This document shows, in pieces, positions 11,373 through 23,026 of a stretch of DNA of 64,000 nt. The notes below the pieces were generated by a model, which had not been told where the DNA came from, made no database searches, and saw only the letters and a program-made list of their open reading frames with translations. The stretch is from Otis tarda. Taxonomy: Eukaryota; Chordata; Aves; Otidiformes; Otididae. The translations under genes were made by a program, and so were the position numbers. Each line of letters starts with the position of its first letter. The stretch's first letter is position 1. The stretch covers positions 201,823,553-201,887,552 of the forward strand of contig CM048552.1 in the NCBI GenBank assembly GCA_026413225.1, in the 5' to 3' direction.

Positions 11373-11515
11373 ATGAGCCAGGCGCAGCCCTACGCCCCGC
11401 GGAAGAGCGGCTCCCCGGCGCCCGGCGCCCGGCGGAACGACAGCCAGGACTACCTGCTGCTGGACGCGGAGCCCTGCGAGGAGAGCGCCCTGCCGCCCTA
11501 CGCCTTCTACCCCGT
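11373..11515 (+). CDS. First coding exon (partial) of an unidentified gene
   Basis: The frame starts at ATG 11373 in a fair Kozak context (A at -3) and encodes 47 codons plus two bases before a strong GTGAGT donor. The peptide begins MSQAQPYAPRKSGSP, has a short basic/Pro/Gly segment, then RRNDSQDYLLLDAEP, and ends in LPPYAFYPV. It has no signal peptide or membrane segment, and looks like a disordered cytosolic N-terminus with possible Ser phosphorylation sites. The frame is also open upstream to an ATG at 11145, but that stretch is Pro/Ala/Arg-rich and looks like translated 5' UTR, so I prefer 11373. If the intron were retained, translation would end two bases into the donor at TGA 11517. 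I do not recognise the protein family. No exon 2 could be assigned in this window. The case for a real gene rests on the CpG island, the start context and the donor. Confidence 0.7.
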
Positions 11516-11521
11516 GTGAGT
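11516..11521 (+). other. Splice donor GTGAGT of the first coding exon
   Basis: The exon ends TACCCCGT and the intron begins GTGAGT, which matches the consensus in the intron half. This makes a phase-2 intron. The alternative GT at 11514 (GTGTGA) is weaker. Confidence 0.6.
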
Positions 11522-14500
11522 CCCGCCGGCCGGGTCCGGGGCTCCCTCCCTCTCTCCCTCCCTGGGCCGGGGCGCCGGGCTCTGCGCTCGCTCCCGCGGG
11601 ACGGAGAGAGGCGGTGGCGGGACAGGTGCTGAAGCCGGGGCAGGGTGTGTGTGGGGGGGTGCCGCTGCGGCCGCCGGGGGACTTGGTCGCCTCTCTTCTC
11701 TTCTCCCCGCAGAGGAGCGGGGTCTGGCGGGAGGCGGGCGATGGCTGCAGCGGGCTGTGGGCAGCGGGGCGGTTTTACTTAAGACTAGCGGTAATCTAAC
11801 GGGTGTGATATAGTGTCAGGAATTTTAACTCCTGCGGTCAGCTGCTCCCACAGAGAGTGCACGTTACAGACGTGTTCATAAACCTGTAATCCTTTCCTTA
11901 CCACGTTTTGTCAAAATCGTGTAGCCTTGCGTAACTTCATTCTCTTAAGTTTTGCCGGATAGTTATAATTTAAAGTAGAGTGTAAGGACAATACGCCATA
12001 AAACCGAAATGAAACATAAATTATATAGGTTCCAGGAACCACGATTTTAGATGTCCAGGCCAACTGACATTGAGTGCTGTCCCTCTGGTTACGCGTTGTC
12101 AGCCTGACTTCTGTCATCACCACTTGTAAATGCCTCTGAGGAGAAGCCGTCCCACAGAGGGGAAAATGGGTATTAAGCAATGCAAGATGGGTCCTGAAAT
12201 CTCAGGTGATTAGCAGAAGATGTGTACTTTCTTTTGTACAAATTCTATTTTATTGCTTAACTGGTAAACTCCAGTTACCAACCTCTCCTAGTTTTTGCTG
12301 TTTTATCTACGAGGGATTTACCAGCCATTTACCAACTACCTGGATATAGGAAAGGAATATCAGCAACGAAGCTGGCAACGCTCATGGTGTTTGATTACTT
12401 ATAACCTCAGCTAAGAACAACCAGAGTTTTCAGACTTTGCTGTATTGCTGTTCCGAAGTTCAGTATGATCATCTAGCTCTAAGAGCATACATTGTTGCAC
12501 ATTGGACTTAAACCCCATGTCAAAATATATTAATTCATCTGTATAATTCATGCTTTCTGAAGAAAAGCCTCGTGATGGTTAGTTCCAAGATTGGTTCTGA
12601 CAGATGGGCTTCAGCTTTGAACTAATACGGTAATTCTGAAGTCCCTTTGCTATGTACTCATTCAGAATGGTTGTGCAGCTATGAGAGGATGTATCTTGCA
12701 TTAGGTGATCCAAAGCATCTCCTAAAATCTGGAGGGTCTGTGGGGTGCTGATAATTTCTTTTTAGCAGTATAAGCCTGTGGTAGTGGCTCTTGGTCCGGC
12801 ACACGAGTGTGGAGATCACCTGTCATCATCTCACAGTGGCTATAAGGAAAGCCTACATCCTAATCAAGTTGCTTTGTAGAACTAGGGTAGCACTGAGTCC
12901 AGGAATTTATCTCCAATTATGCCATGTCATGGCCTTAGATGACTGATTCTGAGCTATGGATAGGTCCAAGACCCTGGAGTCACTCCCTGGTGTTTCCATC
13001 AGTCTTTGAGAGAATAGACAGAAGCGACCTGATACACATGGCAGGTATAAATTTGAGGAATGCGCCCCTTCTCAAGTTTACGTAATTGCTGCTTAAAAGG
13101 GTGCTTTAGTGGGCAGTGCTCATTTTTTACATGCACATTAGGCATGGGACAGCTGTCCTTTGGGGCTTCTCTGGATGTAGAAAGGAGCCGTTTCACAGGC
13201 ACCCATAGACAATGCCTACATGCAACCGCTGCATGGACTTCCGTGGCTGGCAGAGGTGAATGCAGTGAGTATAGCCTCCTCCCAGGTATGGTGATTACTA
13301 AGCACAGATTTTGAGTTTTCCTGCCTAGATTCCACCTACATCATGTTTTAGGTACATTTTACAGATCTGTCTTTTCAGCCTGAAGTCATTATTTTCTAGT
13401 GGCCTTCATATGGCTGAGAACATAATCAGATGGCCCATGCTTTGGGTATGCTGTTTATAATCTTTGTCATCTACATGCAGTAAGAATACTTTTCTGTATT
13501 TGAAAATCCTAAAATGACCAGTATTTCCTGATGTTATTTTGGTAGAGAGTACTATACAAATCTTACTTTGCATCTGCAGAGTCGTAAGATCTCTGGAGAT
13601 CCCGAGGATACTGCTGATGAAGGGCATGTATTACCGTGACAGACAAATTATGTAAAAACAATATTTAATGTGCTGTGAATCTACTTGGACTCAGTGTGTG
13701 TGCCTTACCAAGTCTGTCCATACATGGTTTGCCAGTGTTTATTCTTTAGCTACTTCTCCAGAAATGTGGCCGCTCAGGGAGCCTCTCATGCTGTCAGGTG
13801 CCCTGTTTTTCTTTGAAGTCCTTGTATGAATCTGTGGTGACCATTTGATTATGAGTCTAAACCATGGGCTCTTTGGGTCTGTCCATTGAGACAGAGCTAC
13901 ATGTCCCTTGAGATCGAATAGTGTCTGTGCTTAAATGCAAACACAAGAAATAACCCTGCAGATTACAGCAGTTGATGTATTCAAATGTTTTAACTAAAGC
14001 TACTTACATTTCGCTTAGAGTACTTCTTGATGTATCCAATTGCTAAGATTTTTTTTTTTCAAACTAATTGGAAAATGATACACCTCACATGCAGAAATGC
14101 CCCAGGAACATCTTGTGTGATGGTGATTAATGCAGAACAGTAATGCAGAATACAGCTGATGTCCAAAAAAAACCTGAAGTGTACCTCCTTTTAAACATTA
14201 CTGAGAGGGTAACTCGCTTGCTGGTGTAACACTACATGTGACTGTCGCTTGAAAAGTAGTCTGACGCGCAGAAATAGTTTTCCTCCAGTGGTGGTTTAGT
14301 ACTAATGCTGATGTTATTGCATGTGTTGTTTGGAGAACATGTTTTTCATGCATTGTTTTGTTACTGCCTTTAAGTGCTATAGTAGCTGGATAATAAAAAA
14401 AAAAAACCATTTTAAGAGAACTATTTCTTGTATTTGTAGCTAAAGCTCTAATCCATCAAACTACTACCTTAGTTTAGTGGTGTTAGTCTGAGCCTTGATA

Positions 14501-15364
14501 TATAGTCCCTTTATAATGGCAAATAGCTGTTTGTTTAAGAAAAGACACTGAGTTTGCCTTTTTTTTTTCCCCAATGATTTTTCAGATGATTAATTAATTG
14601 TAAAATAAAGTGGTCACATTAAAAATCAGAATAATTGTCAGAGATCAACCCAGTTTGCTTGATGTTGTGTCAATGAGTCCAGCAGCACTGATTGAGTTAT
14701 TCTGTTATGTTTAGGTTGAAACAGTATAGTGAGCTTAAATATTAAATTACTGGTAAATTAGAAAAATATTTCAAATACTGACCTGTCAATGCTAACTGAC
14801 TCTGAGTAGTAAGAGACCTGACAGATTCACTCATATGTTTGAGGCTTTCTTTCGGTTTCAGTACTCATGTTTAACAGCGTGCATCGTGCTGAGCGAGTAT
14901 GAATTCCGTACCGCTCTCTGAAGAGCAGCTTTATTGTCCCTGAGGGAGCTGCTGCCTTTGTGGCAGACGAGACTTCAGCAAGGTACCTTGGGCTCATCAG
15001 CCGTGCCAGGCAGGGTCACACAGCCTTTTGGCAGTAAGTGGATAGCAGACTCTTACCTTTTTTGCAGTATGGTGCAAAATTAAATTCTGATGGGATTTTG
15101 TGCTGAAGAAACTTGCTTTTCTTTTGAATTCAAAATCTTTGGTAAGAAAAACACAAATTAATTAATTTGTAATTAAATGGTTTCCAAAAGATGAGGCTAC
15201 TTTTTAAGAACTTAATAATAGTATATTAGAAATTATATCCTAGTAAACACTTTCTTTCTAGTAGTCCCCTTCCATCTAATCACCAAGTCTGACCCCTAAT
15301 GTATCAAAAAATACATTGTGACATACATGTCAGAAGATTGCCTCCTGAAAGATCTGGATACATA

Positions 15365-15381
15365 TTTTTTTTTTTTTTTTT
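15365..15381. repeat. Poly(T) run of 17
   Basis: Uninterrupted T run in unique sequence. There is no adjacent retroposon body, so it is probably a simple slippage tract. Confidence 0.8.
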
Positions 15382-18009
15382 CTTCTCGTGCAAGTATTTC
15401 ACTGGCAAAGAGCCCAATTTGTAGTTTAAAACAGAATGGAAAGTGCATTTTAAGGTCTAACCCCAAATCTAAGTGCTGATGTGCAGTGGGATTTGAAAGT
15501 GATAGTACTTGTATGTAAACTTCCCTACTGAAAACATGTTCTTGAAGAACAGATTGTCAGCGTCCTAAGCTAGGGAGAACACACTAATTCAGTCAGACAT
15601 CTGGTTATGCTGAGAGATTATGCATCGTGAAGAATAAATATGTTTTCTTATACATGTGAGGAAGGACAATTCTGCATTAAAATGTCAGTTGTAAAGTAAA
15701 TGAGGCACACAAATTATCAGATGAAAACAGGGGAAAAAGGGTTCTGATGTGCATAACTGCCTGGAGGCATAGATTATTCCTCAGCTTTTGTGGGTTTTGG
15801 ATCATGTATTTCTCAGCACTATCAAACCCAATACATACTTTAAAACCCTTCATTTATTAAATGATATTTTTAATAATTTGTTTCCTGCCTGCAATATAAC
15901 AGTTTCTGCTATTGGCATAACATCATTTTTATCTCCAGCCTCAACTGTCTTGCTTGAAATGACCTGTAAAATTATCTTCCAGTCTCTTCATTAGACATAA
16001 TCTCTTCAGGGAGTACTGTGCCATGTGGCAGCTGTGTTTCAGATTGCTAGTCTCTTTGATGAGATGCTGTGTCCTCTGAAAATATGTTGCAGTAGTTTTG
16101 TTGACAGCAAAAAGGTGGAAGAGCTAGTACGCAGGGCGGTCATTTCCTTTTATTGCCTGGTGGATGGAACACTTTCCTGTGAATTCGGACTAATGGATCT
16201 ACTTCCTGCTGGGCACAGGAAAAAAAATTATGTCTGGATTTCTCATATGCTGGGTGACTGAATTTAATCCCTGAAGTCTTGGGTAAAAGAACATCACCAT
16301 TATTAACAAGCCTCAGAAAACCCAGCTTCTAGTTCCCTCCGCATTTCCAACAATGCTTCACTTTGAACTAAAGATACGCTTAATGTTGGGTTCTGGTTTT
16401 TTTTTCCGCTAAACACATTTTTTTAATCTGAATGAAGAATAACAAATAAATATTTTGTTTTAAATCAAAAGGAAATATATTTATTTTAATATTTCAATCT
16501 CACAGCTTACATGAGTGAAAAAAAAAAATCAATCACATGGTCTGATATTTCCTGCCTGATGAGAAATGGGGAAAAAAGAAACCATAACTGTGTTTTTTTT
16601 GGGGTAAGACATTAAATAAAGGTTTATTTTAAAAGATGAGCAGAGCAGGTCGACGATATTTATTTCACCTTGGAGAGCTGAGGTCTGTTGCTAGTGAGTA
16701 CCGCTCTAGCTTACCTGTGCAGCTCAGTCCGTAGAGTGCACGGTACCGGCCAGGGATGGGTGCTGGTTTGGTGGTCTTCAACATGCTCCATTCCGGCACA
16801 TCCCGGGAGCAGGCTTGGTGCTCTGTAGATGGAGTTTTCTACCAGATCATTTTATGCTTTGAAGCTGTTTGAGAAATCAGTGAGCTTATGCAGAATCTGG
16901 CACACAGCCTGAAAATTACCTCCCAAAGGTGAATTGAACCACATATGTTCAGTTTTGGTGAAGACTTGTGGGATTTGTTGGGTTTAGTTAGGCCCTTTTG
17001 TATTCACTGTGTATGCTCACTAATTTAACAGTGAACTTCCTTTGGTCAGCTACATTACCTGAATGGTTTCCTATGCTGATACTTCATAATCTGTTTTGCT
17101 TGACCCACTGCAGTATTTCTGTAGGTTATTTTTACCCATTCTTAAGAAAAGGATATATTTGTGGATCCCTCTTAATGTAGTTACTGAAGAATGAAAGTCA
17201 CCTCCCTGTGGGACCTAACTTTATAAAACTGGAAGCTTTCCATGTAAATTTAAGACATTTGTTAAATTTGCATGAGGAAGGAGAGTAGCTATTAAGAAAT
17301 GTGTGGGATATATATGGCATACTTTTCACTGTAAATGCTAATAACAAGCATGTTCTCTGTCAAACACCCTCCCAGCAGCATTTGCCACCACCGAAGCTGA
17401 GGGTTATAATAACCAGCTCCTTGAAGAATCCCTGCCAACTACCAGTATCCCCAAGTAAAGGTGACTTGGCATGGTGGGTCTACCTCATCAAGCCGTGCTT
17501 AGACTTTCCAGCTCTGCAAGCATGAACAAAAGAAAATTTTGGCAGTTAAACTATATTAACTAAATTATTTATAACTTGGTTTCTTACCTCAAACTGTGTT
17601 GCAGCGCGAGGCGATGACTTAGCAAAGGGCTTAAATCTTAAAGTGCAGAAAATGAGTCTTACATACGTGTTTGTGCACATAGATGTGAGTGTAGACAGTC
17701 ACACACAGAATCTACTCAACAGAAGGCTTAAAGTATTGGCTTTGATAAGCAGTATTTAAATGTAAGTTTTGATAATTAAATGTGGACAGAAAGCTTAGTG
17801 GTAACTAAATTACGTGCAGTTTTCTCTGTAACGGATTAACATTTTTATCTGGCAGTAGAATGATGATTATTTGTTTAGCAGTGACAACTTAAATACGTGA
17901 TCAAGTATACTGTTTTTAGCAAAAAGAAGTTATGGAATATAATGCGAAGATAACTAATGAAAGTCTGTGTTTATTTGCTGTATCCATTTCTATACAGCTA
18001 CACTTTTGC

Positions 18010-18052
18010 ATACTATTAGTATAATTACACTACTATACTATTAGTATAATTA
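18010..18052. repeat. Two 18-bp direct repeats, each palindromic
   Basis: ATACTATTAGTATAATTA occurs exactly at 18010-18027 and again at 18035-18052, a 25-bp period. Each copy contains the near-palindrome ATACTATTAGTAT. Confidence 0.85.
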
Positions 18053-18383
18053 TCTAAATAAATGCTTGTCAATATTTAAAAAAAAGCAAACTTTGGCACT
18101 GGGAATGAAATGTGATATTTGGTACAAGAACTGCAAATAAGTGGGGTAGCAGACGACCTGCCTCTCGAGAATTGTCATCTTAGGTGTGTTCTCAGAGCTG
18201 TGTGGGAAGTGTGGATAGCTTGTTTTCTGCAAAAGCTGGATGTAATTTGCTTTTGTTTAAAAAAACTGATTTGATTAAAACGGCAGTGTTGTGGATGTGG
18301 ATTTGCTGAGTGAAAACTTTGTTGTGGATGGAACACTTTCTTTTAATGTGGAATAGTAGTGATGAAATCAAAATGACAAATAG

Positions 18384-18400
18384 TAATAATAATAATAATA
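18384..18400. repeat. (AAT)n microsatellite
   Basis: About six AAT/TAA triplets with further imperfect AGTAAT units on either side. Confidence 0.8.
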
Positions 18401-20171
18401 GTAATCGTGAATCACCAAGTAGATGTGACCCCACTTTTTCACTCAAACATTCCTTCAGTAGTGCCCTTAGTCCTACTGCTGTTAATGCTCTCCCTTATAC
18501 ATCATTAATTAAAAACAAAACCAACCTTGCCCACTGCCAGCTCAGAAGAACATGACTGGAGTTCTTTTTTGCCCTTAGAAAATTATTAAATACTGGTTTT
18601 CATGTCAGTATTTACCTTCGTGAAGAGATTAAAGAACTGAGGGTTTTAAAAAATTGTTTAACATCTATGAGGCCTTCTCATGCAGAAAGAAAGAAGGCTC
18701 ATGAACCAAAAGATCACAGTTGATACAAATTGGATTTAAAAATAGCCCAGAAAACAGAGTGCAGATTGCGAGGTGTGTATGATGCAGCACTAGCAATTTT
18801 ACAGAATATTCAGAATTTCCATGAAAGTTTTCTGCTTTGTTACCAAAACTTGAATGAAACAGTGCATCTCTTAAAAATGGCACCTCTTATTCTTTTGAGT
18901 TCAGTCCTGGTCCATTGAAGGTAGAGGACATTCTGCTGGTGTTTAGCAGGTTCATTTTACAAATCAACCTCGGCTGCAAATGACCAGCAGCAGCAGCATC
19001 ACCTGACCACGTGCAAAAGTAGCTGTCATGCTTGTCTCCATTGTGGTACGCCGGTCGTTGTGCACGTGGCAGGTTGTAATCCCTGAGCGGCGCAGGAGAC
19101 CTCGTATTTCTAATCAGATGCTGGTTAATTGCTGCTAGTAAGGGCAAATGACAACTATGGAGTTAGTTCACACGGAGACATGGTTGTGCTGACTTTCCTT
19201 CTGGCCCAATCTGGATTTCTCCTGTTGTGCACATTGGCTGAATTTAGGAATGACGACCTATTGCTTAGAAGCCTTTCGAAAGGGAAGATCCCCTTGTCTT
19301 TCAGGAGTGATTTATGTTTTCTTTCTCTTCTTTAAGATCTTTGCCTATGGTGTACATGTTGCAGCTGTTCTAGACATGGTTTTTCTCCCCTTTTTTAGAA
19401 CAGCTAGCCAGCTCAGACTGCTAAACGTTGTTAGTCCTGCTCTGTGTACGTGTTTCAGGCCTGCCAAGTGGTAGTAATCCAATACTTGGTGCTTTTTGTA
19501 AGGCTCTTGAAGTACATTGCAAACAGACGCGTTGCAGGCGGTCCAGCTGTCAGCCTTCCAGCTGCTGGGTGCCTGGCAGCAGAAAGAGCGGTTCTTACAG
19601 CAGCAGTCTTTTAAATCATGGGTTGCGTCAGTTAAACACCTCTGCAACACCTGGCACACCACAGGAGAACGTCCCAGAGGTATCACCAGCGTGAATCCTG
19701 GAAATACTTGTAATGGAGGTGCAGTTCGTGGAAGGATGCTTTGGAGCTCGGAAGGCCTGTGCCATTGAGACTCATGCTGCAGATGTCATGATTACCATTT
19801 CTCTGCCGATTGTGGTGTGGGAAAGTGCCCTCCCTTCCCCACGTGCCCACGCGCATGTTGAGTCACGCGTAGCAGAAGCACACTCATGAGTAGGGGCTTG
19901 TGATGGGGATGTTGTCTGAGATGTCTGATGACTTAGCAGTGGGCTCCCACATCCGACCCACGTGGAGCAGCTGAGATCAAGAGAGATGGGCATTGACTCA
20001 CAAGCCCACTGCAGGGAGCTTAGTACCATGAAAGATCCAGATATGAGTTAAAATGGTGGATTGTATTTTTTTTTCCTAAGCATTTGCGGTATGTGCCAAC
20101 ATTTACTGCCACATTCTGTGAGTTTCTAACCATATTTAGTGATTTATGTGGGATCAGAACCATTCTGTTGA

Positions 20172-20186
20172 TTTTTTTTTTTTTTT
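20172..20186. repeat. Poly(T) run
   Basis: About 15 T residues in unique sequence. Confidence 0.75.
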
Positions 20187-22721
20187 GGTAATCCTTTCAG
20201 AAAACACAGTGAGCTCTTTGAGAATTGTTCCTAGCCAACTGTTTTTCATGATTGAAGACTATAAACCAATGTTCCCTTCTGTTTTGCAATGCAATACTTG
20301 ATTTTCTATAGTTGTTTAGTTCTACTCTGCTAATCCTTGTTTTTATGTGTTATTACCTTAAGGTAATTTACAATTACTTTCCATTTTCAAGTGTTTTTTG
20401 AATTAGTTAATGAAGTATCACATGTACTAGAAATCTCTAGTTTATTATCTGAGCTTGCTGAGTTTGTTTGATTGTACATGAGTTGAAGATATATTTCTTT
20501 TTTTTCCCTTGCTTTTTTCTTATTTTATAGTTAACTCCAGTAGACTGATTATGACCAAGTATGCTAAGTAGGGAATGATTTTGAGATGGAAATTTAAAAG
20601 TTATGGAAGTTTTATTTTAGGCACATGTGTGAGAGGAGGCATTTTAGAAATTAATGTAAATGTATATAGTACTAGTGGCGCTTACTCGAAGGGAAATCCC
20701 ATGCTCTGAGAACTCTTGAGCTTCTTTTAGCTCTGAATTGAAGGATGAATCCAAGTGCTCACAGATGTGCCTGCACCATGTCCACTGCCTATGTTTTGCT
20801 TTCCTCTGTCCTGGTGGGACCACATGGACTGGGACGGTTGCTCAGAGGGTTCAGGCTCTGTATGGGATCAACATGTTCCACTGTAACAGGGAGGTGAAAT
20901 TAAGTTAACTCTGGTGCAGTGGGATACTTGAGGACGTTTGCAGTACAACTTCTAAAATTTCCACTGAGACATTTAAGTTCTGCTCTGACTAAATTATCTG
21001 AAAAATCAGATGCCAAGAGCAGACTGCTGGATGACAGCAATGACTCTTCCCGTCTTCTAGCTCTTCTTTTCCTCTCTCTTTAACAACAAGTTTCCTTTTA
21101 ATTTTTTCAAGACAGGTTTTGAAGACTGGTGCTTTTGTAGCTTTCTCAAGTGAGTCTTAGAATCTTACTTCTTCCCTTACAATGTAGTGTTTCATTTTTC
21201 TCTCTTTCTGTAAGTGTAGAAATCTGAACTAAACATTGCGATGACCATTAACAAAAATTGGATCGAAGTGCACTAATGCTAACATTAGTTAATTCAGCTT
21301 CATTTGCAGGTAGTGGGATGCAATGGAATTTTCCAAGGATACTGGATATTTTATATGGCCTCACTTTAGTATTCTTACTTCAGGATGTTAAAACAACAAA
21401 ATTGCTGGAGAGTTCAGGATGGAGTCCACATTACTGTTTGAGTCCCATGAAGGATGGTGAGGCTCAGAGTCGGTAAGAGCCTCTTGCTGGCCAGGAACGG
21501 CTAAGGCGTTACAGCAATGTGGCAGACACTGTGAAGGAAGGGCAGCAGTATCTTGAACTGACATCTAAGCAAAAAGCAAAAGCAAAAATTAGAGTGGGAG
21601 AGTAACATAAGTTTCTGAAGATATGGTCTGTATTATTTAAAACATTTTGTAGAGCACTGCTTATAAAGCAGTCGGCAATAGCAGTGTCTACAGAAGGCCT
21701 GCAGAATGAGCGCTGCCTGTAATACGAAGCAGTAGAAGTTAATGTTCTCCACTTTTCTTCAGAAAATAATTTTAGAGGATTAAGTCAGAAAGGTATTTAA
21801 TCATTTAGCAACATCTGATGTGAGCACGTTGGTAGGTAAACAGCAACTGAAGTGACAGTGGAATTTCAGCAATGCTTTGTATGATAAAATAATAATGATG
21901 TTACCTAACAAGTTGATATATAAAATATACACTGGGATTTCTTACCCCACAGCCACTTCCAACTTAAAATCAGCAAGAGCCTTTAATACATGATGGGAAG
22001 GGAAACTTAAAAAAGCATCTAGGCAGGGATTTATAGAGACAGCAAGTCTAATGCCTCTAGTCTTACAAAGCTGTCTGAGGATCTTCAATGACCTGAGGTT
22101 TCTATGGTATTGATTTTTACATCAAATCTGAAAACCAGCAGAGATTTCCCTAGTTAACAGTGAAAACATTGATAATGCCTTAAAGGGAAAGAATATCCTA
22201 TGTGGATTAACCAGCTTCAGTTCACACAGGGTTCGTGCCGTGTCTAATGGATCGATGAGGAAGGTGCTGGTACAGGGGTAGCAGTGCTGCTGGGTGTCTG
22301 GGTGCCTTTTCTGACCTCTGGCTGTGGCAAGACTGACTCACTCCCAGGATGCAAATCTTGGTATCTCCAGAGGGTCAGAGGTGCATGGAGGTACACGGTG
22401 AGGAGGAGGGGAAACAGGGAGACTCACTGGGTGGAGGGATATAGTGCAGTTCCTATCTGGATTTCCTTTTAATTGAAACTTGAGTAGGGGATGGGGGGGG
22501 ATGGTGCATGGTATCTCCCCAAAGACAGTGTGCATGCATAGAGGAAAGTGCAGAAACTTGGGAGCACTCCTAGTGTTGCTTCGTGTTCCTGAGTTTTACG
22601 TCTCTTAGAAGCAGATTTCATGAGTCCTGAACTCCTAGATCAGGTCTTTGCTATTGCATATTGTGGATCAAGCAGAGCAGGATTGACAGAAACTCGACAT
22701 CCATCCATGGTTTGTTTTCAA

Positions 22722-22749
22722 ATCCTATATCCGTTACAGGATATAGGAT
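22722..22749. repeat. Inverted repeat at a CR1 5' junction
   Basis: ATCCTATAT (22722-22730), a 10-nt loop, then ATATAGGAT (22741-22749). The right arm overlaps the start of the CR1 copy and of its internal duplication. It may have arisen during 5'-end resolution of the insertion. Confidence 0.75.
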
Positions 22750-23026
22750 GAGAGGAAATGATAGGACGAGGGGAAATGGCCTCAAATTGCAGCAGGGGAG
22801 GTTTAGGTTGGATATTAGGAAACACTTCTTTACTGAAAGAGTGATCAGGCACTGGAACAGGCTGCCCAAGGAAGTGATGGAGTCACCATCCCTGGAAGTG
22901 TTCAAAGAATGTGTAGACATGACACTTCAGGACATGGTTTATTAGGCATGGTGGTGTTAGGTTGACGGTTGGACTTGATGATCTTGGAGGTCCTTTCCAA
23001 CCTTAAAGATTCTATGATTCTGTGAT
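22743..23026 (+). mobile_element. CR1 LINE, 3' end (GATGATCTTGGAGG tail type)
   Basis: 5'-truncated CR1 with an open C-terminal frame to 22945. The frame contains [20 protein letters not shown] and [20 protein letters not shown], followed by a 3' UTR ending in CTTGATGATCTTGGAGGTCC and GATTCTATGATTCTGTGATC. It is closest to the copy at 6545-6788. Its first 36 bp are an 18-bp tandem duplication: ATAGGATGAGAGGAAATG at 22743-22760, then ATAGGACGAGGGGAAATG at 22761-22778. Confidence 0.92.

Larger units (their letters stand above)
10700..11790. promoter_or_regulatory. CpG island promoter
   Basis: A dense CpG block, strongest at about 10930-11600, stands out from an AT-rich window. It contains GC-box sequences: GGGCGGGG at 10988-10995, and CCGCCCGCCCC (a reverse-strand GC box) at 11077-11087. 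I see no convincing TATA box at a fixed distance from the ATG, as expected for a CpG-island promoter with dispersed start sites. The island covers the presumed 5' UTR and first coding exon of the gene starting at 11373. Long open frames on both strands here (10711-11331 plus, 10883-11374 minus) come from GC-rich sequence without stops. Confidence 0.85.
11522..22721. other. Presumed first intron, proximal part; no exon seen
   Basis: The first 270 bp is still GC-rich island. After that it is AT-rich unique sequence with homopolymers (T17 at 15365-15381, T15 at 20172-20186), a small AAT microsatellite and a palindromic direct repeat at 18010. A slightly CpG-richer patch lies at about 16650-16830. 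I find no open frame with a recognisable domain. I searched for an exon starting with an AG acceptor in phase 2 but found none I would defend. Confidence 0.5.
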
